Source: Chloroherpetonaceae bacterium (GTDB taxonomy: Bacteria > Bacteroidota > Chlorobiia > Chlorobiales > Thermochlorobacteraceae). From it: 61,688 bases of DNA. A program made the position numbers and the translations under genes. Location of the stretch: contig JANWWA010000004.1 in NCBI GenBank assembly GCA_025056565.1, positions 1-61,688 of the forward strand, in the 5' to 3' direction. Shown piece after piece: positions 1-8,643 of this stretch (its first letter is position 1; each line of letters starts with the position of its first letter). A model generated the notes under the pieces. That model had not been told where the DNA came from, made no database searches, and saw only the letters and a program-made list of their open reading frames with translations.

Positions 1-436
1 TGTGGCGGCGGATTTGTTCAATCATCCAGTGGTCTTGGTTTCGCGCGGCGATTTCGTTGAGATAGATGGCGGTTTCAATCGCTTCGAGTTGGCAGAAAAA
101 GAGTTTCTTTTCGCGCTCTGGATTTGTCCAGTAGTGGAGCAAGCGTCTCGTAACGCGCGTTGCGCCTTGATAGCCGCCTTCGCGCCACTGTTTGACGCGC
201 TTGCGCGCTTGATTGATGAAGGTATTTTCCTTGATGCGATCCAGCGTCCACTCAGTATCGAAGGTAAGTTGATTTTTGTTTCTCGCTTTTGCGCGCGCAA
301 TAGGCACGAAGTAGATGCTTTGGCGACGCCCTTCGACGATGTCATTGGTAATGCCTGTGCGCTCGAACTTAAAGTGGCGCCGTGGCTCTTCGTAGGGCGA
401 ATTGATGATTGGATTTTCAATGATGGCGTCAGGCAT
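1..436 (-). CDS. Restriction/helicase protein of the BPTD_3080 type, N-terminal part (runs off the window)
   Basis: About 145 codons read leftward from an ATG at 436-434 and leave the window without a stop, so only the amino terminus is present. The translation begins MPDAIIENPIINSPYEEPRR and continues with segments such as GITNDIVEGRR, DTEWTLDRI, RRLLHYWTNPE and KKLFFCQLEAIETAIYL. From memory these match the start of BPTD_3080-family (type III restriction-like, DEAD/DEAH helicase) proteins, in which the Q-motif-like FFCQ.EA.ETA region precedes Walker A. The helicase motifs themselves would lie beyond the window. An in-frame TAG lies upstream of the ATG, and no strong ribosome binding site is visible. 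It follows the glycosyltransferase gene by 45 bases on the same strand. The role, cutting or unwinding foreign DNA, is inferred from the family only. Confidence 0.8.
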   Translation of the reverse strand, partial: MPDAIIENPIINSPYEEPRRHFKFERTGITNDIVEGRRQSIYFVPIARAKARNKNQLTFDTEWTLDRIKENTFINQARKRVKQWREGGYQGATRVTRRLLHYWTNPEREKKLFFCQLEAIETAIYLNEIAARNQDHWMIEQIRRH

Positions 437-481
437 TTTTTGGGAGCAATATTGTTCGGAAATCTAAGAAATCGCAACCAA

Positions 482-1612
482 TCAAGGCGAAAAGAAGTCA
501 AGCAAGCGAGCTTCTTGAGCTTCCCAGTTTAGCACCTTGCGTGCCTGCTGGCAATTGTGGCGGTAATGTTCTATCTTGCTCTGGAGCGTGATGACGGCTT
601 CAGCAAGGGATTTTTCATCAGCCGTTGCAGGCACGGCAAGACCAACTTTGTGCTGCTCTACAATCTCTTTCATTGCGGGTAGGTCGGTTGTCAGCACGGG
701 CACGCCTGCCATTACATACTCAAAGAGCTTATTCGGCAGTGCCAGTTGGTAGCTTTCGGAGAGCGGTTCAATGAGTGCAACACCAATATCAGCCGAGGCC
801 GTCAGGGGCAGCAGCTCTTGATAGGGCACGCGTCCTATTGCAAAAGCACGTCGATGGTAGTGGCGGGCAGCAATCGCTTGTTGAAGGTCGCCAAGTTTGT
901 CGCCAGCTCCAATAAAGACCGCCACGAATCGGCTGTCCAGCCAAGCTAGCATATCCAGCATTTTCCAAATCCCTCTGCCATCGGTAATCACGCCTTGATA
1001 GAGCAAGATAATTGCCTCATCAGGCAAACCAAGCTGTTGCCTCAGCGATGAATTAGGCGAATAGGCACAGTAGCGGGGGTAGTTGAAAATCGTCTCGGGC
1101 AGAGCAATGTGGTAGCGCTGACGCAAGGCTTCTGAGTCACGAAAGCCAGATGTGAAGACTTTAGCTTTGCGAATACAGTGTGCCTCAATTGCTGCCCAGA
1201 TGCGCTGCCGAAGGGGCTTATGAGAAAGTTGCGCTAAGGCAAAAAAAAGCTCACGCGAGTCGTAGTAAAGCGGAGCACACTGCTGCTGTGCTACCCAGTA
1301 AGCCAGCGGAAGTGAAAAGACATCTTCAGCACAATAAAACTTCGCCTTGATGCGCCGCACAGCAGGGAGCATCGTGCAGTAGAAGCGAAGGAATTTAAGA
1401 GCGCCACGCAAACGAGGGTTTAATGCCTGCGAGCGTACCTCGCAGTGCTCAAACACAAAGGTTTCAGGCTGCTCCGAAATTTGAAGCAGCACAAGCCGCT
1501 CATACTTCTGGGAAAGCGAGCGAAGAAGGTTTAAAAGGCGCGAATCATAGCGCACGTCGCCAAAGAAAAGAAAGCAGCCGTCGAAAAGCTCCAACTGGGA
1601 AGCGCAGCGCAT
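482..1612 (-). CDS. Glycosyltransferase family 4
   Basis: A 376-residue protein with the two-lobed GT-B plan. The C-terminal half carries the GT4 nucleotide-sugar binding pattern: LLYQGVITDGRGI, then ADIGVALIEPL, then LPNKLFEYVMAGVPVLTTDL, which includes the usual acidic residue before LFEY. It probably moves a sugar from a nucleotide donor onto an envelope glycan or lipid; donor and acceptor cannot be read from the sequence. It starts 5 bases after the end of uppP on the same strand, which fits cotranscription with an enzyme that recycles the undecaprenyl carrier used in glycan assembly. No signal peptide or membrane segment is obvious, so a cytoplasmic or membrane-peripheral location is likely. 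Confidence 0.85.
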   Translation of the reverse strand: MRCASQLELFDGCFLFFGDVRYDSRLLNLLRSLSQKYERLVLLQISEQPETFVFEHCEVRSQALNPRLRGALKFLRFYCTMLPAVRRIKAKFYCAEDVFSLPLAYWVAQQQCAPLYYDSRELFFALAQLSHKPLRQRIWAAIEAHCIRKAKVFTSGFRDSEALRQRYHIALPETIFNYPRYCAYSPNSSLRQQLGLPDEAIILLYQGVITDGRGIWKMLDMLAWLDSRFVAVFIGAGDKLGDLQQAIAARHYHRRAFAIGRVPYQELLPLTASADIGVALIEPLSESYQLALPNKLFEYVMAGVPVLTTDLPAMKEIVEQHKVGLAVPATADEKSLAEAVITLQSKIEHYRHNCQQARKVLNWEAQEARLLDFFSP

Positions 1613-1617
1613 GTGAG

Positions 1618-2475
1618 TTAGTCTGCAGACAATTTTCCGCTAAGCACCAGCGCCAGTATGCCAGCGCCTACGGCGATGCGATAAATGATGAAAATCGCCG
1701 TTGAGTTTTTCCGAAGATAGCCCAGTAGAAGTGCAATCGAGGCATAGCCAACCACACCCGACACAAGTGTAGCGGTCAGCAATGCGAGCACATGTTCCTG
1801 TGAGGCAAGCAAGGCTTCACGCGATTTGATCAGCTGGAAGATGCCCGCCGCAAACACAGACGGCAAAGAAAGTAAGAAGGAAAAACGTGCCGCCGCCTCA
1901 CGCTCCAAGCCTAAGAGCAATCCGCTCGTGATGGTCACGCCTGAACGAGAGGCACCTGGAATAAGCGCCAAACACTGAGCAAATCCAACTGTTAGGCTTT
2001 CAAACCAGCTAATGTCTGCAATGGATTTTAGCTTCTCTTTGCGCATTAAGCGCTGCTGCAATTGATACTCTGCCAGCGTAAGCAGAAGCGCAAGCCCAAT
2101 CATCGCAGCGGCAATCACGTAGAGCGAGCGCAAAGTGGTCTCAATAGCTTGCTTGAAAAGCACCCCTGCAACCACAATCGGAAGGGTGCCCGCCACAATC
2201 ATCCACCCCATTTTGGCGTCAGGTTCACCAAGTGGATTACCTGCTAAGGTGGCTTTTAGCGTAGCCTGAGAGATGCGTGCAATGTCTTGATAAAAGTAAG
2301 TCAGTACGGCAGCAAGCGTGCCAATTTGAATGACCGCCGTAAAAGCTGCACCTGGGTCGTCCCAGCCCAAAAGCGCAGGCACAATGCGCAAATGCGCCGT
2401 GCTACTAATAGGCAAAAATTCTGTCAGACCCTGCACAATGCCAAGAATGACCGCTTGAAGAATGCTCATCTGCAA
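1618..2475 (-). CDS. uppP: Undecaprenyl-diphosphatase UppP (BacA)
   Basis: 285 residues, the normal family length, strongly hydrophobic with about eight membrane segments. It carries both diagnostic motifs: GLTEFLPISSTAHL near residue 16 and PGASRSGVTI near residue 170, which form the catalytic site with the conserved Glu, Ser, His and Arg. The enzyme removes one phosphate from undecaprenyl diphosphate at the membrane, regenerating the lipid carrier for peptidoglycan and O-polysaccharide synthesis, and can confer bacitracin tolerance. It is the fourth gene of a minus-strand run mlaE-mlaF-mlaD-uppP and is followed within 5 bases by a glycosyltransferase. Identification is firm. Confidence 0.96.
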   Translation of the reverse strand: MQMSILQAVILGIVQGLTEFLPISSTAHLRIVPALLGWDDPGAAFTAVIQIGTLAAVLTYFYQDIARISQATLKATLAGNPLGEPDAKMGWMIVAGTLPIVVAGVLFKQAIETTLRSLYVIAAAMIGLALLLTLAEYQLQQRLMRKEKLKSIADISWFESLTVGFAQCLALIPGASRSGVTITSGLLLGLEREAAARFSFLLSLPSVFAAGIFQLIKSREALLASQEHVLALLTATLVSGVVGYASIALLLGYLRKNSTAIFIIYRIAVGAGILALVLSGKLSAD

Positions 2476-2493
2476 TGTGGTCGGTTGGAATGG

Positions 2494-3456
2494 TTAAAAC
2501 ACGCGAATGGTAACATACCGACTTGGATTTCGGCGTAGGTCATTGAGCAAGGAATCCAGCGAAGCCGCAGTGCTGCTTAGGTTTCGATACAATGCCGCAT
2601 CGTTGGTGAGTTTGCCTAAGGTGCCATTCGGATTTTCAAGGCGCGTGAGCAGTGTATCCAAACGTTGCACCACACTGCTAAGGTGGTGGTAAAATGAATC
2701 ATCGACCAAGAACTTGCCCAGTGTGCCATCGCCTCGTTTAAGCAAGTGAGAGACTTCATTGAGGTTGCGGGTAATGCTCTCCACATTATCCGCCAGCGAG
2801 TGGTCGTTGAGCAAGCGCGGCACAAGACCCTTGCCTTGTGTAAGGGCAGCAGTGGCTTGCTCCAGATGAGCTACGGTTTGCGTAAGTCGATTTAGCAAGT
2901 CCTCTGAGGTCAGAAGTTTGCCAAGTGTGCCTTCACCCCGATTGAGTTTGGCCAGCAGTGCATTGACGCTGTCGACGGCGTGATGCACCGACGCCAGCAC
3001 AGCTTCTAAGCCTTCCGCAGGTTCGTAGTCGAGGTAACTGCCGGGAGCAAGTGGGCGACCGCGTCCAGGAATAACTGCAACCAGTTTATCGCCCAGAATG
3101 CCGCGCCCAACTATCGTGGCTTTTGAGCCTTCCCGAAAAAGATAGGCATACTCTTGATTAACCAGTAGAGTAATCTCGACTCCAATTGTTGTGTCATTGG
3201 GTGTCGCAAAGTCCAGTGAGAGTACCGTACCAACCTTTTTGCCAGCGACCGAAACTAAATTGTTTTCCGCTAAGCCAGTGATGTCGGGCACAAGCACCTT
3301 GTAGGTAACTTTCTTTGAGAGGGCGCTCGTGTTTTTGCCAATGACCAGTGCTAAGATGCCCATAATTGCAACTCCCAGCACAAACAAAATTCCTGTGCGC
3401 ACATCTCGCCAGCGTACGCCCTCAGAGGTCAATGCACTTTTTGCCGTTTCCGCCAT
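2494..3456 (-). CDS. mlaD: MCE/MlaD-family lipid-binding protein
   Basis: 320 residues. One N-terminal membrane segment (TGILFVLGVAIMGILALVIG, about residues 21-40) is followed by an MCE domain in which VLVPDITGLAENNLVSVAGK and KVGTVLSL form the conserved beta barrel core. A long helical C-terminal region follows, with repeated LNRGEGTLGKLL / LKRGDGTLGKFL / LENPNGTLGKLT motifs, as in many MlaD and Mce proteins. The protein sits in the inner membrane with the MCE ring in the periplasm and binds phospholipid during transport between the membranes. Seven bases separate it from the ATPase gene and the permease gene precedes that, so this is a complete MlaFED core. MlaB, MlaC and MlaA are not in the window. 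Confidence 0.9.
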   Translation of the reverse strand: MAETAKSALTSEGVRWRDVRTGILFVLGVAIMGILALVIGKNTSALSKKVTYKVLVPDITGLAENNLVSVAGKKVGTVLSLDFATPNDTTIGVEITLLVNQEYAYLFREGSKATIVGRGILGDKLVAVIPGRGRPLAPGSYLDYEPAEGLEAVLASVHHAVDSVNALLAKLNRGEGTLGKLLTSEDLLNRLTQTVAHLEQATAALTQGKGLVPRLLNDHSLADNVESITRNLNEVSHLLKRGDGTLGKFLVDDSFYHHLSSVVQRLDTLLTRLENPNGTLGKLTNDAALYRNLSSTAASLDSLLNDLRRNPSRYVTIRVF

Positions 3457-3463
3457 ATTCAGA

Positions 3464-4192
3464 TTATACTTCTGCGTTGGAGAGGAACGAGGTAATAAAC
3501 GGGTGCGACACTTCGCTCATTTTTTCGGGCGGCCCAGTGTAGATAATCTCGCCGCCGTAGAGCACCGATACCATATCGGCTACACCGAAAACATCCGTAA
3601 TAATGTGCGTAACCATGACGGCGCCTAGACCGATTTCCTCTTTTAGGCGCTTGATAAAGTCGAGAATTTTCTTGGAGCTAATAGGGTCTAAGCCAGCGGT
3701 CGGCTCATCGAGCAAAATAAATTCAGGGTGAAAAATGAGTGCGCGACCAATTGCCACACGCTTTTTCATTCCACCAGAAAGATTTTCAGGCAAAGCATTC
3801 TCGTAACCTTCAAGACCAGCAAACTTAATTTGTTCCTTGATACGGCGCTGCACTTCTTCTTCGGGTAGGTTGAGGTTTTCTCGCAAAAAAAAGCCTAAGT
3901 TTTCGCTCACCGTTAGGGAGTCGAAGAGAGCATTGCCTTGAAAAACCACCCCCATTTTTCGGCGAATTGGAAAGAGCTGCGTTTCCGTAAGTCGACTAAT
4001 TTCCATCCCATCAACATAAATCTCACCCGAAGTCGGCTTGATTAGCCCTAACATCAGCTTAAGAATTGTGCTTTTGCCCACACCTGATGGCCCGAGAATC
4101 ATATGTATGGTGCGGTCTTCAAAAGTGAGAGAAATGTTTTTAAGAATTTCCCGCGAGCCATATCGGAGTGAGACATTTCTAAACTCAATCAT
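3464..4192 (-). CDS. mlaF: ABC transporter ATP-binding protein MlaF
   Basis: 242 residues, a complete ABC ATPase. Walker A is GPSGVGKST near residue 34, the signature is LSGGMKKRVAIGRAL near 138, and Walker B is FILLDEPTAGLDP near 158, followed by the H-loop VTHI. The LSGGMKKR form of the signature is typical of MlaF and related MCE-linked ATPases. It powers phospholipid movement through the MlaE permease from the cytoplasmic side. The gene lies between mlaE (17-base gap) and mlaD (7-base gap), which supports the assignment. Confidence 0.94.
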   Translation of the reverse strand: MIEFRNVSLRYGSREILKNISLTFEDRTIHMILGPSGVGKSTILKLMLGLIKPTSGEIYVDGMEISRLTETQLFPIRRKMGVVFQGNALFDSLTVSENLGFFLRENLNLPEEEVQRRIKEQIKFAGLEGYENALPENLSGGMKKRVAIGRALIFHPEFILLDEPTAGLDPISSKKILDFIKRLKEEIGLGAVMVTHIITDVFGVADMVSVLYGGEIIYTGPPEKMSEVSHPFITSFLSNAEV

Positions 4193-4209
4193 CGTGCCAG
4201 TGTGTGTGG

Positions 4210-5001
4210 TTATAGAATCTCAAAAACTAGCTTTGAAATGTAGAAGTTAAATACCATCACTAAGCCGCAGGAGACCACGATGCCTTTAATCGTGGAATTG
4301 CCGACACCGACTGTGCCACCCTGCGCAGAAAAGCCATTAAAGCACGTAACCAGCGTCATCAAGGTGGCAAAAACAGGCGGCTTTAGGAAGCCCACATAGA
4401 AGTCTTTTGGCACAAGGTAGTTCATTACAGGATTCCAGTAGAAAGCAGGGTCTAAGCTATGGTATCCGATAGCCATAAAGGCGCCTGCAAGCAAACCTGC
4501 GGCATCGCAAAGCGCAGTGAGCGGCGGAAACATGATCAGGGCAGCGACAAGGCGCGGCACGACCAGCTTAGCAATTGGGTCAGTGCCAAATGCGCGCAAT
4601 GCATCAATTTGCTCAGAAATTTTCATTGCGCCGAGTTCTGAGCCATTGCGTGCACCCACACGCGCTGAGAGCATAATGCCTGTGAGAAGCGGCCCTAACT
4701 CGCGAATGATAGAAAAAGCAGTCGTGCGACCAATTAAGCCTTTCGCCCCAAATTCAGTCAAGATGTTGCCAATCTCAAATGTCAGAAGCCCGCCGATTGA
4801 GACAGCACTCACCATCACAATCGGTAGCGATTCTGTGCCGCTCACATACATTTGATACATCACGTCTTTCCAGTATCGTTTTGTAGCGCCTAACGCACCA
4901 AACGTGCGAAGAGAAAATTCAAAGAATTCCTGCATCGTTAGAAAAAAGATCTTGAGGCGCTCACTGAGTTCAGTTGCGTAGCTCGTAGCAGAGTATGGCA
5001 T
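4210..5001 (-). CDS. mlaE: ABC transporter permease MlaE
   Basis: 263 residues, close to the usual MlaE length. The segments GIMLSARVGARNGSELGAMKISEQIDAL and FGTDPIAKLVVPR are hallmarks of the MlaE/YrbE permease family. An N-terminal amphipathic helix precedes about five membrane helices. In the inner membrane it forms the channel part of the MlaFED lipid transporter. It is the first gene of the minus-strand run that continues through mlaF, mlaD and uppP, so the promoter should lie in the 156 bases between this start and the diverging gene at 5158. No consensus promoter was clear there. Confidence 0.93.
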   Translation of the reverse strand: MPYSATSYATELSERLKIFFLTMQEFFEFSLRTFGALGATKRYWKDVMYQMYVSGTESLPIVMVSAVSIGGLLTFEIGNILTEFGAKGLIGRTTAFSIIRELGPLLTGIMLSARVGARNGSELGAMKISEQIDALRAFGTDPIAKLVVPRLVAALIMFPPLTALCDAAGLLAGAFMAIGYHSLDPAFYWNPVMNYLVPKDFYVGFLKPPVFATLMTLVTCFNGFSAQGGTVGVGNSTIKGIVVSCGLVMVFNFYISKLVFEIL

Positions 5002-5157
5002 AACTAAGTTGTGCTTTTAAGCAAAGAAAATACAGATTTCTCTTCAATGCACGGAGAGACTGCAGAAGAAATGAACGAGGCTGCAGTATCACAGCGACTT
5101 TCTGGCAAAGTATGCGTAAATTGAAATAGTTGAGCAGATGAGTAACCAAAGTAACAA

Positions 5158-5772
5158 ATGTATAGCGAGCAAAAGTGGGAAGCATCCGAAGCAAAAACAC
5201 GCTTCGCTAAAGCGTTCCCGGGCTTAGAATGGGACACGACGCAGGCAAGCTGCAAAACTATGCAGGCAACTTTCGCGCTGCCTTCTAACGGGGTTAGATT
5301 AATCCTTTTTACTGACCATACCTTTCGTCTCGAGCCACTGGATATGAATGATGTGAAAGGCTTGCTGACAGCGCTGCGTGAGGCACGCCCACATCTGGAG
5401 CCGCTATACCCCGACGCATTTCGGCAGCTTGATGAACTGATAGCACACGATGCGGAGATTGCGCGCTTGTCGAAAATGGAAAAGTTGCTTGGCGCAATTG
5501 TCAACAACAGCCTCGAGATTCCAGCTTTGCCAGAGCTGGTGCAGCGACAACTTCAAGACAGTTCTTGCTTGCCTGCCCATTCGCTGGCAGGTCATGCCAA
5601 ACTTAAAGCAGAGCGTGTCCTAAATGCGATTCGCAACCTGCTTCCAACGACACCAGAACTCTATGAGGAAATTCCAAAGGTCTTGAACGGCACAAGCACC
5701 TTAGTGCGATGCGATGCAATGAAATCGCTTCAGCGTAAGCTCTCCACTGCGCCTAATCCAAGAACTATGTGA
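5158..5772 (+). CDS. Protein of unknown function upstream of pdxJ
   Basis: 204 residues, not recognised. The first 80 residues look like a mixed alpha/beta domain (ATFALPSNGVRLILFTDHTFRLEPLD) and the rest is mainly helical, with several Leu-rich amphipathic stretches. There is no signal peptide, membrane segment or metal motif, so it is probably cytoplasmic. It begins with ATG; no strong Shine-Dalgarno sequence is visible. The stop lies 21 bases before pdxJ, and the next four genes overlap or abut, so it appears to lead a plus-strand operon of pdxJ, guanine deaminase, rdgB and a Roadblock-like gene. Coding character is supported by length, lack of overlap with another gene and operon position. 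Confidence 0.7.
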   Translation: MYSEQKWEASEAKTRFAKAFPGLEWDTTQASCKTMQATFALPSNGVRLILFTDHTFRLEPLDMNDVKGLLTALREARPHLEPLYPDAFRQLDELIAHDAEIARLSKMEKLLGAIVNNSLEIPALPELVQRQLQDSSCLPAHSLAGHAKLKAERVLNAIRNLLPTTPELYEEIPKVLNGTSTLVRCDAMKSLQRKLSTAPNPRTM

Positions 5773-5793
5773 CTTGTTCTAACCTAAACGAGT

Positions 5794-6573
5794 ATGCGAT
5801 TAGCCGTAAATATTGACCACATCGCCACACTACGCAATGCACGCCGAGAAGCAGAGCCAGACCCAGTCTATGCGGCAGTGCTCGCTGAGCTGGCGGGTGC
5901 ATCGGGCATCGTTTGCCATCTGCGAGAAGACCGTCGACACATTCAAGATGATGACCTAAGGCGACTGCGCGAGACCATCAAGACCAAGCTCGATCTCGAG
6001 ATGGCGGCAACCGAAGAAATGAAACGCATTGCTATCAAGACCAAGCCTGAGCTGGTAACGCTGGTGCCAGAAAAACGGGAGGAACTGACCACTGAAGGTG
6101 GCCTTGATGTCAAAAAGCACCGTGCGCTGTTAGCCTCGTTCATTGAGGAGCTGGCGGCACACCAAATTCCGACTTCGCTATTTATTGAACCAGAACCTGA
6201 AACGGTAGAACTGTCCAAATCCTTAGGCGCAACATATGTAGAATTGCATACGGGAAAATTTTCACGCCTAAGAGATGAGCGCGACATCATTGAGGAACTG
6301 TCACGCTTACGAAAAGCGGCTGAACTTGGCAGAAGTCTTGGACTGCGTGTGGTCGCAGGACATGGTTTGAACTATCGTAACATTGTGCACTTTGCAACGC
6401 TCTCCGATGTGATTGAGGAAGTCAGTATCGGACACGCTATTGTTGCCCGCGCAGCACTGGTAGGCATCACGGAAGCCGTGCGAGAAATGCTGAATTTGAT
6501 ACGCAGCATAAACCGTGCGCCACTTGCCTTAGAAGGCAGTTACATCAAATACCGAAGTGAAAATGAATCTTGA
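5794..6573 (+). CDS. pdxJ: Pyridoxine 5'-phosphate synthase PdxJ
   Basis: 259 residues. The start [18 protein letters not shown] is the characteristic PdxJ N-terminus, followed by [30 protein letters not shown]. The TIM barrel continues with [18 protein letters not shown] and ends with AGHGLNYRN and [12 protein letters not shown], which bind the phosphate. It condenses 1-deoxy-D-xylulose 5-phosphate with 3-amino-2-oxopropyl phosphate, so it depends on the same DXP pool as dxr elsewhere in this window. It belongs to the DXP-dependent vitamin B6 route. The 3' end overlaps the next gene by 11 bases, indicating translational coupling. The C-terminus is about 15-20 residues longer than in many homologues. 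Confidence 0.97.
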   Translation: MRLAVNIDHIATLRNARREAEPDPVYAAVLAELAGASGIVCHLREDRRHIQDDDLRRLRETIKTKLDLEMAATEEMKRIAIKTKPELVTLVPEKREELTTEGGLDVKKHRALLASFIEELAAHQIPTSLFIEPEPETVELSKSLGATYVELHTGKFSRLRDERDIIEELSRLRKAAELGRSLGLRVVAGHGLNYRNIVHFATLSDVIEEVSIGHAIVARAALVGITEAVREMLNLIRSINRAPLALEGSYIKYRSENES

Positions 6574-7030
6574 CTTTATGCGAGAAGCGATTGCACTCTC
6601 GCTCGAGAATGTGCGCGCTGGCAGAGGAGGCCCTTTCGCTGCAGTGATTGTAAAGGACGGCAAAATAATTGCTCGAGGCACAAACTTGGTAACCTCGACC
6701 AACGACCCCACTGCGCACGCAGAAATCGTGGCAATTCGTGAAGCCTGCAGGCAAATTGGGCATTTTCACTTAACGGACTGTGAGATTTATACTTCTTGCG
6801 AGCCTTGCCCAATGTGTCTAGCAGCGATATACTGGGCACGCCTGCGCAAAATCTACTACGCAAATACACGCAGCGATGCAGCGGCTATTGGCTTTGATGA
6901 TGAATTGCTCTACCGAGAAATAGCAATGCCGCATGCACAGCGCGCCATGCCAATGGAGCAAATATGGCTCCACGATGCGCAAGAGGCCTTGAGATTGTGG
7001 AAAACGAAAGATGATAAAGTTCCATACTGA
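6563..7030 (+). CDS. guaD: Guanine deaminase (GuaD-type cytidine deaminase fold)
   Basis: 155 residues from the ATG at 6563; a GTG six bases upstream is an alternative start. The zinc site is complete: THAE-type motif [13 protein letters not shown] near residue 51 and PCPMC near residue 82. The surrounding [33 protein letters not shown] and [10 protein letters not shown] closely follow Bacillus subtilis GuaD, including the aromatic C-terminal Tyr. The enzyme converts guanine to xanthine in purine salvage. A tRNA adenosine deaminase (TadA) is less likely because the FDDxxxYxEI segment and C-terminus match GuaD instead. It overlaps pdxJ by 11 bases and rdgB by 20 bases. Confidence 0.85.
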   Translation: MNLDFMREAIALSLENVRAGRGGPFAAVIVKDGKIIARGTNLVTSTNDPTAHAEIVAIREACRQIGHFHLTDCEIYTSCEPCPMCLAAIYWARLRKIYYANTRSDAAAIGFDDELLYREIAMPHAQRAMPMEQIWLHDAQEALRLWKTKDDKVPY

Positions 7031-7775
7031 ACAAATCACACTAGTACTGGCAACCAGAAACCGTGACAAGGCGCAAGAAATCAGGCAGAAGTTGCAAACA
7101 ATGCAGTTGCCACTGGTGGTGATGAGCCTCGATGAGCTCGAGCGGAGCGGTTTCGTTTTGCGTGAAGTGGAAGAGACTGAACCGACACTGGAAGGCAATG
7201 CCTGCAAAAAAGCCAGAGAAACATTCCGAATACTCAGCGAGCAAGGTGCTGAAAATTTCATCGCCTTAGCCGACGACACAGGGCTGGAAGTAGCGGCGTT
7301 AGGCGGAGCTCCTGGAGTGTATTCTGCACGCTATGCTGAAGCGGAGCTTGGACGGAGACCAACCTACGCAGAGAATGTAGAAAAGCTCTTGCGTCAGATG
7401 CAAACCCACTCTAACCGCGCTGCTCGATTCCGCACCGTGATAGCATTAGTAGGCATAGTGCAGGCTAGCAATGAGCAGCTGCCGTTACAGATCGAACACT
7501 GGGTTGAAGGAATGGTGGAAGGGCAAATTACCCATCAGCCACATGGCACAAACGGGTTTGGCTACGACCCAATTTTTGAAGTGCAGTCGCTGGGCAAAAC
7601 TTTTGCAGAACTCTCTCTCGAGGAGAAAAATCGCATCAGCCACCGCGCCCTTGCGCTTGAGAAAGCGTGCCTATATCTTCAAAATTTGTTTGCAGGTAAC
7701 TCGAGAACGCAATCTTACGCAACTCATTCAACAAAGCCACAGAGATATGAGCCAACTAAGCTCCGCTCAAGTTGA
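7011..7775 (+). CDS. rdgB: XTP/dITP diphosphatase (RdgB/HAM1 family)
   Basis: 254 residues. Family motifs are in order: LVLATRNRDKAQEI at the N-terminus (nucleotide binding), ALADDTGLEVAALGGAPGVYSARYA near residue 83 (catalytic Asp), HGTNGFGYDPIF near residue 179, and a final SHRALAL. The enzyme hydrolyses non-canonical purine triphosphates to monophosphates, keeping hypoxanthine and xanthine out of DNA and RNA. That fits its position directly after guanine deaminase, which makes xanthine. About 25 extra, low-complexity residues follow the conserved core (from about residue 228) and overlap the start of the next gene. The start ATG overlaps guaD by 20 bases. Confidence 0.94.
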   Translation: MIKFHTEQITLVLATRNRDKAQEIRQKLQTMQLPLVVMSLDELERSGFVLREVEETEPTLEGNACKKARETFRILSEQGAENFIALADDTGLEVAALGGAPGVYSARYAEAELGRRPTYAENVEKLLRQMQTHSNRAARFRTVIALVGIVQASNEQLPLQIEHWVEGMVEGQITHQPHGTNGFGYDPIFEVQSLGKTFAELSLEEKNRISHRALALEKACLYLQNLFAGNSRTQSYATHSTKPQRYEPTKLRSS

Positions 7776-8643
7776 TGCCCTTGCCGCAGTAAAACACAAC
7801 TTGCTGGCATCGGTGTCGGATGAGGCGGTTTATGTCTCTATTCTCAAAAAACTCAGTGCCAAAGAGCTGAAACATCTGCAAGAATTTTTTTGGGATTTCA
7901 TTATCAATGAATCGCAGCAAGCACCAACAAAGCGCACGCGTGCGGATATTCTTGCTCTGCTTGAGCCAACCAGCAAGTATCAGCAACGGGCGCGCTGTCA
8001 AGAACCGCTGGGATACTGTACAATTTCAATGTGCGTGCGCATCAATCCCGCATGTGCCGTTACACGCATTTCTGGCATTTTGACAGCCATTCGACCGCTG
8101 CTGCAAACATTAGTCAAAGAGCGCCCTGAACTCTTATCGCGGTTCCCTGCTGCGCCAACTGCTGCAGAAGAGGTCATTCTGGTCACAGAGCGACGCAAGT
8201 CCGTCAAAGAAGGCTTGCCAAAGCGCCTTGCAGAGGCAGAAACGCTCTCAGACGACTACAAAAGCAAATTTGCGCGCTACAAAGAGCGGCTCTGGTCAAT
8301 GATTGAATCCGACGGCTTAGACTATGCGCTGATTATGACAGAACAAGGCACAATCTTGCAAATTGCAACCACGAAAAAGTATGACTTCGAGCGGATTGCA
8401 GATGTGATTGCCGATGAAATCTTCTGGGTGAAGGAACAGGGCAGCGCACTGAATTTTGCCAGCTTGCTAACCGTTACCAAAGAATTTGAGCGCGGTGTGC
8501 TGGCGATTCGGGCACTAGGAAATCGATTGTATCTGGTCGGCGCATCAGAAACGGTCCTGCCTGCAAAAATTCATAGCCTAATCTGCCGTTTGGGGAGCGA
8601 ACTGAGCAAAGAAATCAATGCGGCATTGGTGGCAAAGACTTAA
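7747..8643 (+). CDS. Unknown protein with a Roadblock/LC7-like C-terminal domain
   Basis: 298 residues from the ATG at 7747. The reading frame stays open for 92 further codons upstream, but those lie inside rdgB and look non-protein-like, so this start (29-base overlap with rdgB) is preferred. The N-terminal half is helical with KRTRADILALLEPTSKY and a Cys-containing CTISMCVRINPAC stretch. The last 110 residues (DGLDYALIMTEQGTILQIA, then ERGVLAIRALGNRLYLVGAS) resemble Roadblock/LC7 modules, which often partner small GTPases such as MglA. No GTPase is nearby, so the role is unknown. The gene ends tail-to-tail with the next gene, sharing stop-codon bases. Confidence 0.65.
   Translation: MSQLSSAQVDALAAVKHNLLASVSDEAVYVSILKKLSAKELKHLQEFFWDFIINESQQAPTKRTRADILALLEPTSKYQQRARCQEPLGYCTISMCVRINPACAVTRISGILTAIRPLLQTLVKERPELLSRFPAAPTAAEEVILVTERRKSVKEGLPKRLAEAETLSDDYKSKFARYKERLWSMIESDGLDYALIMTEQGTILQIATTKKYDFERIADVIADEIFWVKEQGSALNFASLLTVTKEFERGVLAIRALGNRLYLVGASETVLPAKIHSLICRLGSELSKEINAALVAKT

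Noticed and set aside
2-532. Open plus-strand frame of 176 codons
   Set aside because: It is the antisense of the restriction-type gene, whose translation shows recognisable family motifs; the plus frame shows none.
7471-7746. Upstream extension of the Roadblock-like gene
   Set aside because: It lies wholly inside rdgB in another frame and has no protein-like pattern; the ATG at 7747 is adequate.
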